64,000 nucleotides of DNA from Variovorax sp. PCZ-1 (lineage in GTDB: Bacteria; Pseudomonadota; Gammaproteobacteria; Burkholderiales; Burkholderiaceae_C): contig NZ_JAHCDN010000001.1 of assembly GCF_018413605.1 (NCBI RefSeq), positions 1,736,001 through 1,800,000 of the forward strand, given 5' to 3'. Position numbers and translations under genes: made by a program. Position 1 is the stretch's first letter, and each line of letters opens with the position of its first letter. Under the pieces are notes generated by a model. It was not told where the DNA came from and made no database searches. It worked only from the letters and a program-made list of their open reading frames with translations. Positions 10,776-20,436 of this stretch are shown here, piece after piece.

Positions 10776-11833
10776 GGTAGTTGATTGAGTGCCTGCATGT
10801 AAGCGGGCGAAATCATCAACTCATCCCAAGGCATAGGCGCAGTTTGCGGCAGCAAATTCAAGCGGCGCTGCTCGCTCATCTCGCTCGGTGTGAATTGGCG
10901 CTTAGCCTCCGCAGCCTCTAAGCCATCGAGCAACTCATCCACTGCCCTGCCCTCGTCGCCCACGCTTTGGTTGCACAGCAGCACCATATCGCAGCCTGCG
11001 TTCAAAGCCACAATGGCTGCTTCGGTATAGCTGACACGCTTATCGTCAATCAAACGCGCGCCTTCCATCGACAAATCGTCGCTGAAGATCGCACCCGTGA
11101 AGCCAAAATCACCTCGCAATATCTCTTGCAGCCAGCGTTTGGAAAAACCTGCGGGGCGGCTATCCACTTTCGGATAAATCACATGCGCCGGCATGACTGA
11201 TTGCATGCCCGCAGAGAGCCATTTGTAAGGCGCAGCATCGTCAGCAAGAATCGCTTTCAGGCTGCGCTTGTCCACCGGAATTTCGGTATGCGAATCGGCC
11301 TTCACAAAACCATGCCCTGGAAAATGCTTGCCGCAGCTACTCATGCCTGCTAGCAGCAAACCGTGCATCAAGCTTTTCGCCAGAAGCGTCGCCACGCGCG
11401 GATCTCGATGAAAAGCCCGATCACCAATCACCGAGCTGCCACCGTAATCCAAGTCCAGTACAGGCGTGAAGCTCATATCTACACCGCAAGCGCGTAACTC
11501 AGCAGCCAAGATGTAGCCAGCGGCAGTAGCTGCATGCGTGGCTTGAAGCGCATCCTTCATCCACAAATCACCCAGAGCGCGCATCGGTGGCAAATGCGTG
11601 AAACCATCCGTCTTGAAGCGCTGCACCCGCCCGCCTTCATGGTCTACCAAAATCAGTAAATCACTCCGAATGGCTTTGATCTCAGCACACAAATACGTGA
11701 GTTGGCTACGGTCTTGCCAATTGCGCGCAAACAAGATCACGCCGCCTGTCAATGGGTGCGCCAGACGCTTTTTATCCAGCTGGGTGAGCGTGATGCCGGC
11801 GACATCGAGAACGATAGGAGCATGTTGGGTCAT
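10772..11833 (-). CDS. nagZ: Beta-N-acetylhexosaminidase NagZ (peptidoglycan recycling)
   Basis: Cytoplasmic glycoside hydrolase family 3 enzyme that removes GlcNAc from anhydro-muropeptides during cell-wall recycling; in many bacteria its product controls ampC induction. The 353-residue length is normal. The family signature GKHFPGHG (residues 168-175) with His-containing loop, LVDHEGGRVQRF near residue 62, and IFSDDLSM with nucleophile Asp252 are all present. No signal peptide, as expected. Convergent 4-base overlap with the ATL-TfoX gene. Confidence 0.95.
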   Translation of the reverse strand: MTQHAPIVLDVAGITLTQLDKKRLAHPLTGGVILFARNWQDRSQLTYLCAEIKAIRSDLLILVDHEGGRVQRFKTDGFTHLPPMRALGDLWMKDALQATHAATAAGYILAAELRACGVDMSFTPVLDLDYGGSSVIGDRAFHRDPRVATLLAKSLMHGLLLAGMSSCGKHFPGHGFVKADSHTEIPVDKRSLKAILADDAAPYKWLSAGMQSVMPAHVIYPKVDSRPAGFSKRWLQEILRGDFGFTGAIFSDDLSMEGARLIDDKRVSYTEAAIVALNAGCDMVLLCNQSVGDEGRAVDELLDGLEAAEAKRQFTPSEMSEQRRLNLLPQTAPMPWDELMISPAYMQALNQLP

Positions 11834-11878
11834 ATATGCACTTTATGAATTTGATTGCAGTTTGCATAAATTTTATGC

Positions 11879-11901
11879 GAGGTCTCATCCGCAGAGACCT
11901 C
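11879..11901. other. Hairpin between nagZ and icd
   Basis: GAGGTCTC / GAGACCTC perfect 8-bp inverted repeat with a 7-base loop, next to the icd terminator. No T-run follows on either strand. Role unknown; possibly part of the icd 3' end structure. Confidence 0.4.
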
Positions 11902-11932
11902 CAGAAAAAAACCGCTCCAAGGAGCGGTTTTT
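11902..11932 (-). terminator. Rho-independent terminator of icd
   Basis: AAAAACCGCTCC / GGAGCGGTTTTT palindrome (11907-11918 with 11921-11932) 22 bases past the icd stop. It has T-runs on both strands, so it may act in both directions. Confidence 0.88.
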
Positions 11933-11954
11933 CAATGCTTTACTCGATAGTCAA

Positions 11955-13208
11955 TCACATGTTGTCGATCATCACTTGGCCAAAGCCAGAGCAGGACACT
12001 TGAGTTGCACCTTCCATCAAGCGAGCAAAATCGTACGTTACTTTCTTGCTTGCAATCGATTTCTCCATGGAGGAAATAATCAGATCAGCCGCTTCCTTCC
12101 AACCCATATGGCGGAGCATCATTTCTGCAGACAAAATTTCTGAACCTGGATTCACATAATCTTTGCCTGCATATTTCGGTGCTGTACCGTGAGTTGCTTC
12201 AAACATCGCGATGCTGTCTGAAAGGTTCGCACCAGGTGCGATACCAATACCGCCCACTTGAGCAGCGAGCGCGTCAGATACGTAGTCGCCATTCAAGTTC
12301 AGCGTAGCAATCACGCTGTATTCAGCGGGGCGGAGCAAGATTTGCTGCAAGAATGCATCAGCAATGCTGTCTTTGACGACGATGTTTTTGCCGGTCTTAG
12401 GATTCTTGAACTGGCACCATGGGCCGCCGTCAATCAGTTCTGCGCCAAATTCTTTTTGTGCGAGTGCATATGCCCAATCACGGAAACCACCTTCAGTGAA
12501 CTTCATGATGTTACCTTTGTGAACGATGGTCACGCTGGGTTTGTCATTGTCAATCGCGTATTGAATTGCTTTGCGCACCAAACGCTCTGTGCCTTCGCTG
12601 GACACGGGCTTGATACCGATGCCAGAAGTGCCTGGGAAGCGAATTTTCTTCACGCCCATTTCGTCTTGCAGGAATTTGATGATTTTCTTGGCTTTGTCAC
12701 TTCCAGATTCAAACTCGATACCAGCGTAGATGTCTTCACTGTTTTCGCGGAAGATCACCATATTGGTTTTCTCTGGCTCTTTCACAGGAGAAGGCACGCC
12801 TTTGAAATACTGGATCGGGCGTAGGCAAACATACAGATCCAACTCTTGGCGCAGAGCCACGTTCAAGCTGCGGATACCGCCGCCTACGGGAGTCGTGAGT
12901 GGGCCTTTGATGGAGACCACGTAATCTTTCACGGCATGTAGCGTTTCCTCTGGCAACCACACATCAGGGCCATAAACCTTGGTTGATTTCTCGCCCGCAA
13001 ACACTTCCATCCAGTGGATTTTTTTCTTGCCACCGTAGGCTTTTGCAACAGCAGCATCGACCACTTTGAGCATCACAGGAGTGATGTCTAGGCCTGTTCC
13101 ATCGCCTTCGATGTAGGGGATGATCGGCTCATCTGGCACATTGAGGGAATAGTCTTTGTTGACTGTGATTTTTTGGCCAGCGGCGGGCACTTTAATGTGC
13201 TGATACAT
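11955..13208 (-). CDS. icd: Isocitrate dehydrogenase, NADP-type
   Basis: TCA-cycle enzyme oxidising isocitrate to 2-oxoglutarate. The 417-residue length is that of the E. coli-type homodimeric enzyme. Evidence includes [20 protein letters not shown] near the N-terminus, the phosphorylatable active-site loop [40 protein letters not shown], the metal site [10 protein letters not shown], and [20 protein letters not shown] in the cofactor region, whose Lys/Tyr pattern fits NADP preference. Divergent from the Ala-rich gene at 13423. Terminator downstream. Assignment secure. Confidence 0.97.
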   Translation of the reverse strand: MYQHIKVPAAGQKITVNKDYSLNVPDEPIIPYIEGDGTGLDITPVMLKVVDAAVAKAYGGKKKIHWMEVFAGEKSTKVYGPDVWLPEETLHAVKDYVVSIKGPLTTPVGGGIRSLNVALRQELDLYVCLRPIQYFKGVPSPVKEPEKTNMVIFRENSEDIYAGIEFESGSDKAKKIIKFLQDEMGVKKIRFPGTSGIGIKPVSSEGTERLVRKAIQYAIDNDKPSVTIVHKGNIMKFTEGGFRDWAYALAQKEFGAELIDGGPWCQFKNPKTGKNIVVKDSIADAFLQQILLRPAEYSVIATLNLNGDYVSDALAAQVGGIGIAPGANLSDSIAMFEATHGTAPKYAGKDYVNPGSEILSAEMMLRHMGWKEAADLIISSMEKSIASKKVTYDFARLMEGATQVSCSGFGQVMIDNM

Positions 13209-13422
13209 GAGGAAATCATCTCCGAATTGTTAGAGGGGCAGCTGAGCAAGCAGCCGCCAAAAAGAGTTTTCCGATTTGCCTTCTGTTCAGAAAGCATTTT
13301 GGGTAAACCCTAGCATTTTAGCTACAAATTTTTATCGAACTTGTGTCAACCCTGCGTAAAGCACACCCGTTGTACGACTACTCCCGAGGTGGGAGGTATT
13401 TAGCTAAATTAAGGAAATTAAC

Positions 13423-13677
13423 ATGTCTAAACTCATCGCTGCTATGGTTGCTGGCCTCTTCGCTGTTGGCGCTTTCGCACAAGCTGCTGCTCCTGCTGCC
13501 GCTCCTGCTGCTAAGCCAGCCGCTGCTGCTCCTGCAGCCGCTGCACCAGCTGCCGCCGCCGCACCAGCCGCTGCTGCCAAGCCAGAAGTGAAGAAAGAAG
13601 AGAAAGCTGCTGCTAAGGCAGAGAAGAAAGCTGCTAAGAAAGCTGCTAAAAAAGCTAAGATGGAAAAGAAAGCCTAA
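13423..13677 (+). CDS. Small exported Ala/Pro/Lys-rich protein
   Basis: An 84-residue protein with signal peptide MSKLIAAMVAGLFAVGAFAQ followed by a low-complexity Ala/Pro segment and a Lys/Glu/Ala tail. AAGGAAATTAAC upstream gives a clear ribosome binding site, and a strong terminator follows, so it is a single-gene unit. Composition resembles histone H1-like tails, but the export signal argues for a periplasmic, very basic protein, perhaps binding acidic envelope polymers. Function unknown. A 249-base frame overlapping it is a shadow. Confidence 0.82.
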   Translation: MSKLIAAMVAGLFAVGAFAQAAAPAAAPAAKPAAAAPAAAAPAAAAAPAAAAKPEVKKEEKAAAKAEKKAAKKAAKKAKMEKKA

Positions 13678-13697
13678 TTTAGGTTAACTCTTTCCCC

Positions 13698-13735
13698 AAT
13701 TGCCCGTTGCGCAGTATTGCCAACGGGCAATTTTT
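13698..13735 (+). terminator. Rho-independent terminator of the Ala-rich gene
   Basis: ATTGCCCGTTG / CAACGGGCAAT stem (13699-13709 with 13721-13731), an 11-base loop and a TTTT tail. Confidence 0.9.
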
Positions 13736-13788
13736 ATGGGACATTGGATTTCACATCTTTCTAGATTTGAGTTTTATCGGACAATTGA

Positions 13789-14265
13789 ATGATGCGTAAA
13801 TTACCTTCATCCACTTCTTCTCAGATTCGGCTCGCCCTCATTGCTTGCGCTTTTTCGCTGTGTTCGCCAAGTATTTGGGCACAGGAAGAGCCACAAATGA
13901 ATTTAAAGCGCGTGGTGTTGGGCGCAGGTATGCATCGCATTGACGCACAAGTGGCGATCACACCGGAGCAAAGGCAGATTGGCCTGATGTGGCGCAAAAC
14001 TATGCCGGCTCACGAAGGGATGCTGTTTGTTTTCGAGCAACCAAACCAGCAATGCTTTTGGATGAAAAACACCCTGATCCCATTGACTGCCGCCTTTGTG
14101 GATGACGATGGCACGATTGTGAATTTAGTCGATATGAAGCCGCAAACCTTGAATCCGCATTGCTCCGCCAAGCCAGTGCGTTATGTGCTGGAGATGAATC
14201 AAGGTTGGTTTGCAAAGAAGAATATTCGATCAGGTGCGAAGATCACGGGTATTACGAGCCGCTAA
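13789..14265 (+). CDS. DUF192 family exported protein
   Basis: A 158-residue protein with a signal peptide ending at IWAQ (about residue 32). The rest matches the compact DUF192 fold: QRQIGLMWRKTMPAHEGMLF, then CFWMKNTLIPLTAAFVDDDG, then PVRYVLEMNQGWFAKKNIRS. The family is widespread and of unknown function. It lies alone between the Ala-rich gene and the convergent binding-protein gene. Confidence 0.88.
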   Translation: MMRKLPSSTSSQIRLALIACAFSLCSPSIWAQEEPQMNLKRVVLGAGMHRIDAQVAITPEQRQIGLMWRKTMPAHEGMLFVFEQPNQQCFWMKNTLIPLTAAFVDDDGTIVNLVDMKPQTLNPHCSAKPVRYVLEMNQGWFAKKNIRSGAKITGITSR

Positions 14266-14307
14266 TCACGCCTAAGTGTTTCTAACACAGGCGAAAAATC
14301 CAAAAGA

Positions 14308-14337
14308 AAAGAAAAAAGGGAGCCTTTCGGCTCCCTT
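14308..14337 (-). terminator. Rho-independent terminator of the binding-protein gene
   Basis: AAGGGAGCC / GGCTCCCTT stem (14316-14324 with 14329-14337), 4-base loop, T-run on the minus strand, about 45 bases after the stop at 14380. Confidence 0.9.
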
Positions 14338-14379
14338 AAATTCGAGTGTGGAAATTGTCTTCTTAGAGTTAACTAAAAA

Positions 14380-15591
14380 TTAACGCACCACGGCGATTTG
14401 CTCGCGCTTACCTGCCTTGTAGGTGTACAGGGTCAAAGCGCCGTTCTTGATGTCGCCTTTTTCGTCAAAAGCGATCACGCCAGTCACGCCTTTGTAATCA
14501 GCGGTAGCAGCGAGCACAGGCAGGTATTTAGCTGGATCAGCAGAATCAGCCTTGACCATGGCAGCAGCCATCACGTTCACAGCATCATACACGTAAGGTG
14601 CATACACCTGAACTTCAGCGTTGTTCTTAGCTTTGAAGTCAGCCTTGAATTTCTCCATGGCTGCCTTGCCTTCGCCTTCCACGCCGCCTGCTTCTGCGCA
14701 AACAACTTGGTCGTCAGCCATGGCGTCGCCAGCGAGCTTGGCCAACTCAGAAGAGCAGATGCCGTCGCCACCGAGGAACTTAACTTTGAGGCCCAGCTGC
14801 TTGATCTGTTTCATCATGGGGCCGGCAACAGCGTCCATGCCGCCGAAGAAAATCACGTCTGGCTTCTTGGCCTTGATCGAAGTCAAGATGGCCATGAAGT
14901 CGGTGGACTTGTCTGTGGTGAATTCGTGAGCAACAGTTTTGGAGCCAGCAGCTTCAACGGCTTTCTTGAACTCTTCTGCCACGCCTTGGCCGTATGCAGT
15001 ACGGTCGTCGATCACTGCGATGCTCTTGCCCTTCAAGGTGGTCACAGCGTATTTGCCGAGCGTGCCACCGAGATGAACGCCGTCAGCCACCACGCGGAAG
15101 GTGGTCTTGAAGCCTTGACGTGTGAACTTGGGGTTCGTAGCCGATGGGGAGATTTGTGGGATACCAGCAGCGCTGTAAATCGCGGAGGCAGGAATGGAGG
15201 TGCCAGAGTTCAGGTGACCGATCACGCCGTTAACTTTGCTGTCAACGAGCTTTTGAGCGGCTGCAGTGCCTTGCTTTGGATCAGCGCCGTCATCTTCAGC
15301 AACCAATTCAAATTTGGCTGGCTTGCCACCGATCTTCAGGCCTTGAGCGTTCAGATCAGCAATCGCCATGCGAGCGCCAAGCTCATTGTCTTTGCCGAGG
15401 TGAGCGATTGCGCCACTGACTGGACCTACGTGACCAATTTTGATCACAGTTGCGTCAGCTGCTGGTGCAGGAGCTGGTGCTGCGGCAGGAGCTGCAGCGG
15501 CTGGTGCTTTTGGCTCTTCCTTCTTGCCGCAGGCAATCAGGGTCAGGGCGATGGCGGCGGCGGTTGCCGACAGTTTCAAGGTTTGCTTCAT
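14380..15591 (-). CDS. Branched-chain amino-acid ABC transporter substrate-binding lipoprotein (LivJ/LivK type)
   Basis: Periplasmic receptor of the Leu/Ile/Val-binding family (type I periplasmic fold). Start chosen at 15591 (MKQTLKLSATAAAI), with TTGGAG about 10 bases upstream; an in-frame start 15 bases earlier lacks one. The signal ends in a lipobox (LTLIAC) followed by a Lys/Ala/Pro linker, so it is membrane-tethered. The mature part starts VIKIGHVGPVSGAIAHLGKD and contains GVIGHLNSGTSIPASAIYSA. No permease or ATPase genes are nearby, so it works with a transporter encoded elsewhere. The ligand cannot be told. Confidence 0.92.
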   Translation of the reverse strand: MKQTLKLSATAAAIALTLIACGKKEEPKAPAAAAPAAAPAPAPAADATVIKIGHVGPVSGAIAHLGKDNELGARMAIADLNAQGLKIGGKPAKFELVAEDDGADPKQGTAAAQKLVDSKVNGVIGHLNSGTSIPASAIYSAAGIPQISPSATNPKFTRQGFKTTFRVVADGVHLGGTLGKYAVTTLKGKSIAVIDDRTAYGQGVAEEFKKAVEAAGSKTVAHEFTTDKSTDFMAILTSIKAKKPDVIFFGGMDAVAGPMMKQIKQLGLKVKFLGGDGICSSELAKLAGDAMADDQVVCAEAGGVEGEGKAAMEKFKADFKAKNNAEVQVYAPYVYDAVNVMAAAMVKADSADPAKYLPVLAATADYKGVTGVIAFDEKGDIKNGALTLYTYKAGKREQIAVVR

Positions 15592-15707
15592 CGAGCGATT
15601 CTCCAAGTTAATGAGCGAAACCGAGAAGATACCCTAAAAAACGGAACTTTGTCTATTCTTTTGGATACACGCTCTTAGTATTTTCACCATGCCAGTATTG
15701 AGATCGC

Positions 15708-16049
15708 TTATGGTGCATTCGCGGCAGCATGGGCAACTGCTTGCGCTACCGCCTCCTCGACAACCTGTGCAATGGTCGCTTCAAGTTGGGGCTGCAACTC
15801 CTCAAATAACTTGTGTGCTGCCTCTAAGGCGAGCTGTGAGACCGTCTCGCGAATACGACGCTGCAGCTCGATATCCATGTATTGCCGCGCACGTAAAAGT
15901 AACTGCTGTCTTAGTTGTTGTGAAATTTGCTCTGTACTCAACTCTAAGTTTGCAGGTGCAACCGAAGGTACGACTGGTGCTGCCTCGCGCTGCGCTGCAG
16001 AGATGACTTGCGTTAGTGTTGGTACAAAACGGGGCGGGGATTTCTGCAT
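15708..16049 (-). CDS. Conserved-looking helical protein of the pepA-holC operon, unknown function
   Basis: A 113-residue, Gln/Ala/Glu-rich, mostly helical protein without signal or membrane segment. It begins MQKSPPRFVPTLTQVISAAQ; the middle and end (RQYMDIELQRRIRETVSQLA) look amphipathic, perhaps a short coiled coil. It follows holC by 6 bases and is almost surely cotranscribed with it. I recognise the arrangement from related bacteria but no functional family. Confidence 0.75.
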   Translation of the reverse strand: MQKSPPRFVPTLTQVISAAQREAAPVVPSVAPANLELSTEQISQQLRQQLLLRARQYMDIELQRRIRETVSQLALEAAHKLFEELQPQLEATIAQVVEEAVAQAVAHAAANAP

Positions 16050-16055
16050 AGGAAT

Positions 16056-16487
16056 TTAAGCCACAAGATTGAGATCGTGTCGCACTATCTGGATGCCACG
16101 CTCGCTGTAGTGCTTCCATCTTAATCTGGCGCTTTGCTTATCTGCCTCATCTTGGCTCACCACTTCAATGACACGGCCAAAGCCTTCAAATCCAGCGGGC
16201 ACAGAATGCATGAGATTCACCAAAACCTGCCTGCCCTGACCTTGTTCGGCCGTATCACATAACCAAATTGGCGTGTGCTGACGCGTTGGTTCAGCCAGAT
16301 GCTGTACTCGCCCGTGCGGCACGAAGTCCAGGGCACTGAAGCTCCACAACAGTTCATCGAGTTTGGCAAGAAGAGTGTCGTCTGCCAACACGGCCACCGT
16401 GCTGCCGCTAGCCGCAGCTTTGCGCAGCAGACGGCAAGCGTAGGCGAGTTTGCCGGGCGCGTTAAAGTGAAAGGCAACACTCGTCAT
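16056..16487 (-). CDS. holC: DNA polymerase III chi subunit
   Basis: Clamp-loader accessory subunit that links the polymerase III holoenzyme to SSB. The 143-residue length is standard. The N-terminal VAFHFNAPGKLAYACRLLRK and VAVLADDTLLAKLDELLWSF match the chi Rossmann-like core, and the C-terminal block has RLRWKHYSERGIQIVRHDL. It is 8 bases downstream of pepA, an order conserved in many proteobacteria, which supports the call. Confidence 0.93.
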   Translation of the reverse strand: MTSVAFHFNAPGKLAYACRLLRKAAASGSTVAVLADDTLLAKLDELLWSFSALDFVPHGRVQHLAEPTRQHTPIWLCDTAEQGQGRQVLVNLMHSVPAGFEGFGRVIEVVSQDEADKQSARLRWKHYSERGIQIVRHDLNLVA

Positions 16488-16495
16488 GCTATAAA

Positions 16496-18049
16496 TTATG
16501 CAGCACTTCGCGCAGATTTTTTGCCGGCTACAGCCTGCTTTTGCTCAAAATTCAAGAGGAATTTCATGAGCAAGGGCACAGGTCTGCCCGTGGAGCCTTT
16601 GGCCGCACCGCTCTTCCAAGCTGTGCCTGCAATATCCAGATGCGCCCATGGATATTGGCTTGCAAAGCGCTGCAAGAACTTAGCTGCCGTGATCGCGCCG
16701 CCCATACGGCCAGCCACATTGGCCACGTCAGCGAAATTGGTTTTGAGGCCTTCGGCGTAATCATCATCCAGAGGCATGCGCCAAGCCAGATCTTGCGAGG
16801 CCTCTCCTGCCCTAAGGAGTTGCGCAGCGAGATCATCATCTGCGCTAAACAAGCCACTGCGCACAGCACCCAGCGCCACCACGCATGCGCCAGTCAGTGT
16901 GGCAATGTCCACCACTGCCGCGGGCTTGAAGCGTTCGGCGTAAGTGAGCGCATCGCACAAAATCAAGCGTCCTTCGGCATCGGTGTTCAAAATTTCAATG
17001 GTCTGGCCGCTCATGCTGGTGACCACATCGCCGGGCTTGACTGCGTTGTGCGAGGGCATGTTTTCGCAACTGGGAATGAGGCCAACCACGTTAATCTTGG
17101 GTTTGAGCACAGACAAAGCCTTGAACACGCCGAGCACACTGGCCGCGCCGCACATGTCAAATTTCATCTCATCCATCTCGGCAGCAGGCTTGATGGAGAT
17201 ACCGCCTGTGTCGAAGGTGATGCCTTTGCCCACCAGCACCGTGGGTTGAACTGTTTTGGCTGCACCAAAATAGCGCAGCACGATGAAGCGCAAAGGCTGC
17301 TCTGAACCCTGTGCCACAGCCATGAAAGAGCCCATCTTGAGCTTAGCCACCTCTTTCGGCCCCAGGATTTCGCAGCTCACAGGCGATTTGCCAGCGGCAA
17401 TGGCTTGAGCTGCTTTAGCCAGAAGGGTTGGCGTAGCGTGATTTGCTGGGCGATTGCCCCATTCTTTGGCAAGCTCTACGCCCTCGATCAAGGCTCGCCC
17501 TTGCTGTAATTCAGGACTCATGGCTTGGACTTGGGCTTGACTTCCCAGATTGATGCTGACCAATTGAAGCTTGCGCGCTTCAGCCTTCGGTTTGGTATGC
17601 GTATAAACATAGCTTGAGGCAGCAGCAGCTTGCATGGCCGCTTGCAGCGATGCACCAGACAGACCATTGATCTGCGCCAAGCAAAGCATGACATGAGCCG
17701 ATTTGACCGCGCCGGGGATTTTGCAGGCGGCAAACGCTGCTGCACAAGCACGCGCAACATCTTTCTCATTTGCTTGTCCAGCCCCTACCAAAATCACTTG
17801 TCGGGCGGCGATGCCTGTTGAGCGGTAGCAGCTCAGCAGCTTGCCAGCGGAGGTATCCAAATCATCCTGTTCTAAAGCTGCCAGCATGAGCCGCTTCAAT
17901 GCGGGCAGGCTTTTGACCGACTTCGTGGGCACGTCGTTGGCCTTGGTAGGCTTAGCTGGCTTAGAGCTGGCAGGCACCAACAGAATCAGCACATCGCAAA
18001 TAGTCTGCTCACATGCTTCCCAAGACAAATTCTTAAGTTCAAAGTTCAT
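16496..18049 (-). CDS. pepA: Leucyl aminopeptidase PepA (M17)
   Basis: Hexameric two-metal aminopeptidase; in E. coli it also binds DNA for cer/Xer recombination. 517 residues. The M17 signature NTDAEGRLILCDAL with catalytic Arg and metal ligands is intact, as are VGKGITFDTGGISIKPAAEM and KFDMCGAASVLGVFKAL. It heads the pepA-holC-113-residue operon and is divergent from lptF with a 56-base gap, the classical arrangement around lptFG. Confidence 0.97.
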   Translation of the reverse strand: MNFELKNLSWEACEQTICDVLILLVPASSKPAKPTKANDVPTKSVKSLPALKRLMLAALEQDDLDTSAGKLLSCYRSTGIAARQVILVGAGQANEKDVARACAAAFAACKIPGAVKSAHVMLCLAQINGLSGASLQAAMQAAAASSYVYTHTKPKAEARKLQLVSINLGSQAQVQAMSPELQQGRALIEGVELAKEWGNRPANHATPTLLAKAAQAIAAGKSPVSCEILGPKEVAKLKMGSFMAVAQGSEQPLRFIVLRYFGAAKTVQPTVLVGKGITFDTGGISIKPAAEMDEMKFDMCGAASVLGVFKALSVLKPKINVVGLIPSCENMPSHNAVKPGDVVTSMSGQTIEILNTDAEGRLILCDALTYAERFKPAAVVDIATLTGACVVALGAVRSGLFSADDDLAAQLLRAGEASQDLAWRMPLDDDYAEGLKTNFADVANVAGRMGGAITAAKFLQRFASQYPWAHLDIAGTAWKSGAAKGSTGRPVPLLMKFLLNFEQKQAVAGKKSARSAA

Positions 18050-18105
18050 AATAGGGGCTCCGGGCGGTGTACGCTCGTGAAGAAATACTTTTTTCAGCAG
18101 CCTCG

Positions 18106-19269
18106 ATGTTATTCCATTCTTCTATTCGCCAAGAACTCGCTCGCAGCTTTGTGGCGACTTTGGTAGTCTTGATCACCGTGGTCATGAGCATGATGTTGAT
18201 TCGATCGCTCGGCCTGGCTGCCAAGGGCAGCGTGAATCCGCGCGATGTGATCATGCTCATGGGCTATTCGGGCTTGGGGCATTTATCAACCATCATGACG
18301 CTCTCGCTGTTTATTGCCGTCACGAACACACTCGCACGCATGTATCGCGAATCGGAAATGGCTGTATGGTTTGCTTCTGGCAAAGGACTCACAGGATTCA
18401 TCAGTCCAGTGATGCGCTTTGCATGGCCCATATTGCTGGCAATTGCTTCGCTGGCTTTGGTGGTTTGGCCTTGGACTGCACAACAAACCAATCAACTTCG
18501 CAGCCAATATGAGCAGCGCGGTGATTTGGATCGAGTCTCGATTGGTCAGTTCCAAGAAAACGCATCAGGCTCTCGTGTTTTTTTTGTAGAAGCAACTGAC
18601 CGTGAAAACGGTCAAGTCAACCCATCGTCACAGGCGGTAACGGATACACAAGCTGAAATACTCAAGCGCCAAGCACGCAATATCTTCGTATCGGAGTCAG
18701 ATGATCAAAAACAAATCATCACCTCTGCTCGCAGCGGCGCTGTAGACATCGTTAACCAAGATCAATTTATTGTGCTGAAAAACGGCCAGCGTATGGAGCA
18801 AAACAAAGACGGCAGCCAAGTCAAGGTGATTGAGTTTGAAGAATACGCCGTGCTCGCTAATGCTGCCAAGCTCACAGGTGCGCGTGAGCCTACTGCGAAA
18901 TCATTGGACACACTGGATTTACTGACCAAGCCTACCGCTTTAAATTTGGCTGAACTGAGCTGGCGCTTGGGGCTAGCGCTATGCGCATTCAATCTGCTGC
19001 TGCTCGCTCTCTTGCTCTCAGCTGTGAATCCACGCGCAGGCCGAGGCTTTGGCATCGCCTTTGCTCTGCTGGCCTTCGTTGTGTACTACAACATGCTCAA
19101 CGTGGGCTTCTCGCGGATTGCCAGCGGTCGCACCGACTTTGCAGTATGGATGATTGCTTTGCATGGCAGTGTCTTTGCGCTCACTGTGGGATGGATGGCA
19201 CTACGGCATAACCAATGGTCATGGCGGATGCTGCTCCCCCGCCGCACTCCACCTACATCTGCGCTCTGA
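18106..19269 (+). CDS. lptF: LPS export ABC transporter permease LptF
   Basis: Inner-membrane permease that, with LptG and LptB, extracts LPS and loads it on the LptC-A-D bridge. I start at ATG 18106 (MLFHSSIRQELARSFVATLV), giving 387 residues; the frame open to 18067 overlaps the pepA promoter side. Three N-terminal membrane helices, a periplasmic beta-jellyroll region in the middle (about 150-280), and three C-terminal helices (LALCAFNLLLLALLLSAVNP) follow the family layout. lptG starts 4 bases after its stop. Confidence 0.93.
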   Translation: MLFHSSIRQELARSFVATLVVLITVVMSMMLIRSLGLAAKGSVNPRDVIMLMGYSGLGHLSTIMTLSLFIAVTNTLARMYRESEMAVWFASGKGLTGFISPVMRFAWPILLAIASLALVVWPWTAQQTNQLRSQYEQRGDLDRVSIGQFQENASGSRVFFVEATDRENGQVNPSSQAVTDTQAEILKRQARNIFVSESDDQKQIITSARSGAVDIVNQDQFIVLKNGQRMEQNKDGSQVKVIEFEEYAVLANAAKLTGAREPTAKSLDTLDLLTKPTALNLAELSWRLGLALCAFNLLLLALLLSAVNPRAGRGFGIAFALLAFVVYYNMLNVGFSRIASGRTDFAVWMIALHGSVFALTVGWMALRHNQWSWRMLLPRRTPPTSAL

Positions 19270-19273
19270 CACT

Positions 19274-20434
19274 ATGCAAACCATCCGACGCCTGCTGCAC
19301 CGCGAAATCTGGATCTCCGTAGGTTTCGTGGCGCTGGCTTTCCTCACGTTGTTTTCATTTTTCGATTTGGTCGAGGAGCTCGGCGATATCGGTAAGGGCA
19401 ATCCAAGTAGCCCCTATGGCTTAATTCACGCCGCACTCTACACTTTTCTGTGGGCACCGAGTCGGCTCTACGAATTGCTGCCCATTGCTGTTCTGATTGG
19501 GTGCATTTTCGTGATGGCACGTTTTGCGCAGAGCTCAGAATTCACGATTCTTCGCACCAGTGGTATGGGGCCTTGGCGCGCACTTAAAACCCTGCTCTGG
19601 ATGGGCGTGGCCTTCACCCTGCTCACTTTTGCTTTAGGCGACTACATCGCTCCGCAGGCCACACGCGCTGCGCAACTGTTGAAATCTAAATTCATGGGGC
19701 AGATCAGCCTGGGGCAAACTGGTGCATGGCTCAAAGATCGCCAGCAATTTTCCAGTTACGCAGTCAACGTGGGTGCGCTCGACGGCGATGGCAGCATGCG
19801 CAACGTAAAAGTCTATGAATTCAATTCCAAAGGCCAAATTTTGGCCACGGTACAAGCGCAGCGCGGCACTTTTGAAGATGAAGCTTGGCTACTCAAAGAT
19901 GTTCAGCGTCAAGAGTTCTTCATTCCCGATACCACTGCATTCGTCACGCCAAGCTTGAGCATCAACAAGCCCAAAGCTCTGGAGGAAGCAGCCCGCGTGG
20001 AGCGCAGCAAACTCTTACCTGAGTGGCGCTGGCCTACTGGTATCAGCGCTGAAATGGTTTCCGTGGCATTGCTCAAGCCCGAGCGTATGGGCACACTCGA
20101 CCTCTTTCAATACATCCGCCATTTGCAGACCAACAATCAAACCTCGCAACGCTATGAAATCGAGTTCTGGCGTAAGGTGTTTTATCCGCTCAGTTGCCTC
20201 GTGATGGTTGTTCTCGCCCTGCCCTTTGCTTACCTACATTTCAGAAGCGGCGCGATCAGCGGCTATGTATTTGCTGGCGTGATGATCGGCATCAGCTTCT
20301 TCCTACTCAACAATGTTTTTGGCTACATCGGTAATTTGAACGACTGGACACCCTGGATCACCGCTGCAGCGCCAGGCTTGATCTATTCACTGGCATCTCT
20401 CAGTGCCTTCACTTGGCTGGTTTTACGGCAATAG
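19274..20434 (+). CDS. lptG: LPS export ABC transporter permease LptG
   Basis: Partner permease of LptF. ATG 19274 (MQTIRRLLHREIWISVGFVA) lies 4 bases after lptF and gives 386 residues. The family pattern is seen: N-terminal helices with LFSFFDLVEELGDIGKGN, the periplasmic domain with EDEAWLLKDVQRQEF, and C-terminal helices including FYPLSCLVMVVLALPFAYLH. The stop (20432-20434) is directly followed by the cbiX-like gene. Confidence 0.95.
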   Translation: MQTIRRLLHREIWISVGFVALAFLTLFSFFDLVEELGDIGKGNPSSPYGLIHAALYTFLWAPSRLYELLPIAVLIGCIFVMARFAQSSEFTILRTSGMGPWRALKTLLWMGVAFTLLTFALGDYIAPQATRAAQLLKSKFMGQISLGQTGAWLKDRQQFSSYAVNVGALDGDGSMRNVKVYEFNSKGQILATVQAQRGTFEDEAWLLKDVQRQEFFIPDTTAFVTPSLSINKPKALEEAARVERSKLLPEWRWPTGISAEMVSVALLKPERMGTLDLFQYIRHLQTNNQTSQRYEIEFWRKVFYPLSCLVMVVLALPFAYLHFRSGAISGYVFAGVMIGISFFLLNNVFGYIGNLNDWTPWITAAAPGLIYSLASLSAFTWLVLRQ

Positions 20435-20436
20435 CG

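Noticed and set aside
13343-13591. 82-codon Leu-rich frame overlapping the Ala-rich exported gene
   Set aside because: Frame-shifted reading of GCT/GCC-rich codons; the other frame has the ribosome binding site, signal peptide and terminator.
14398-15678. 426-codon frame antisense to the LivJ-type gene
   Set aside because: It covers exactly the real gene on the other strand; the product is Cys/His/Trp-rich nonsense and no ribosome binding site precedes it.
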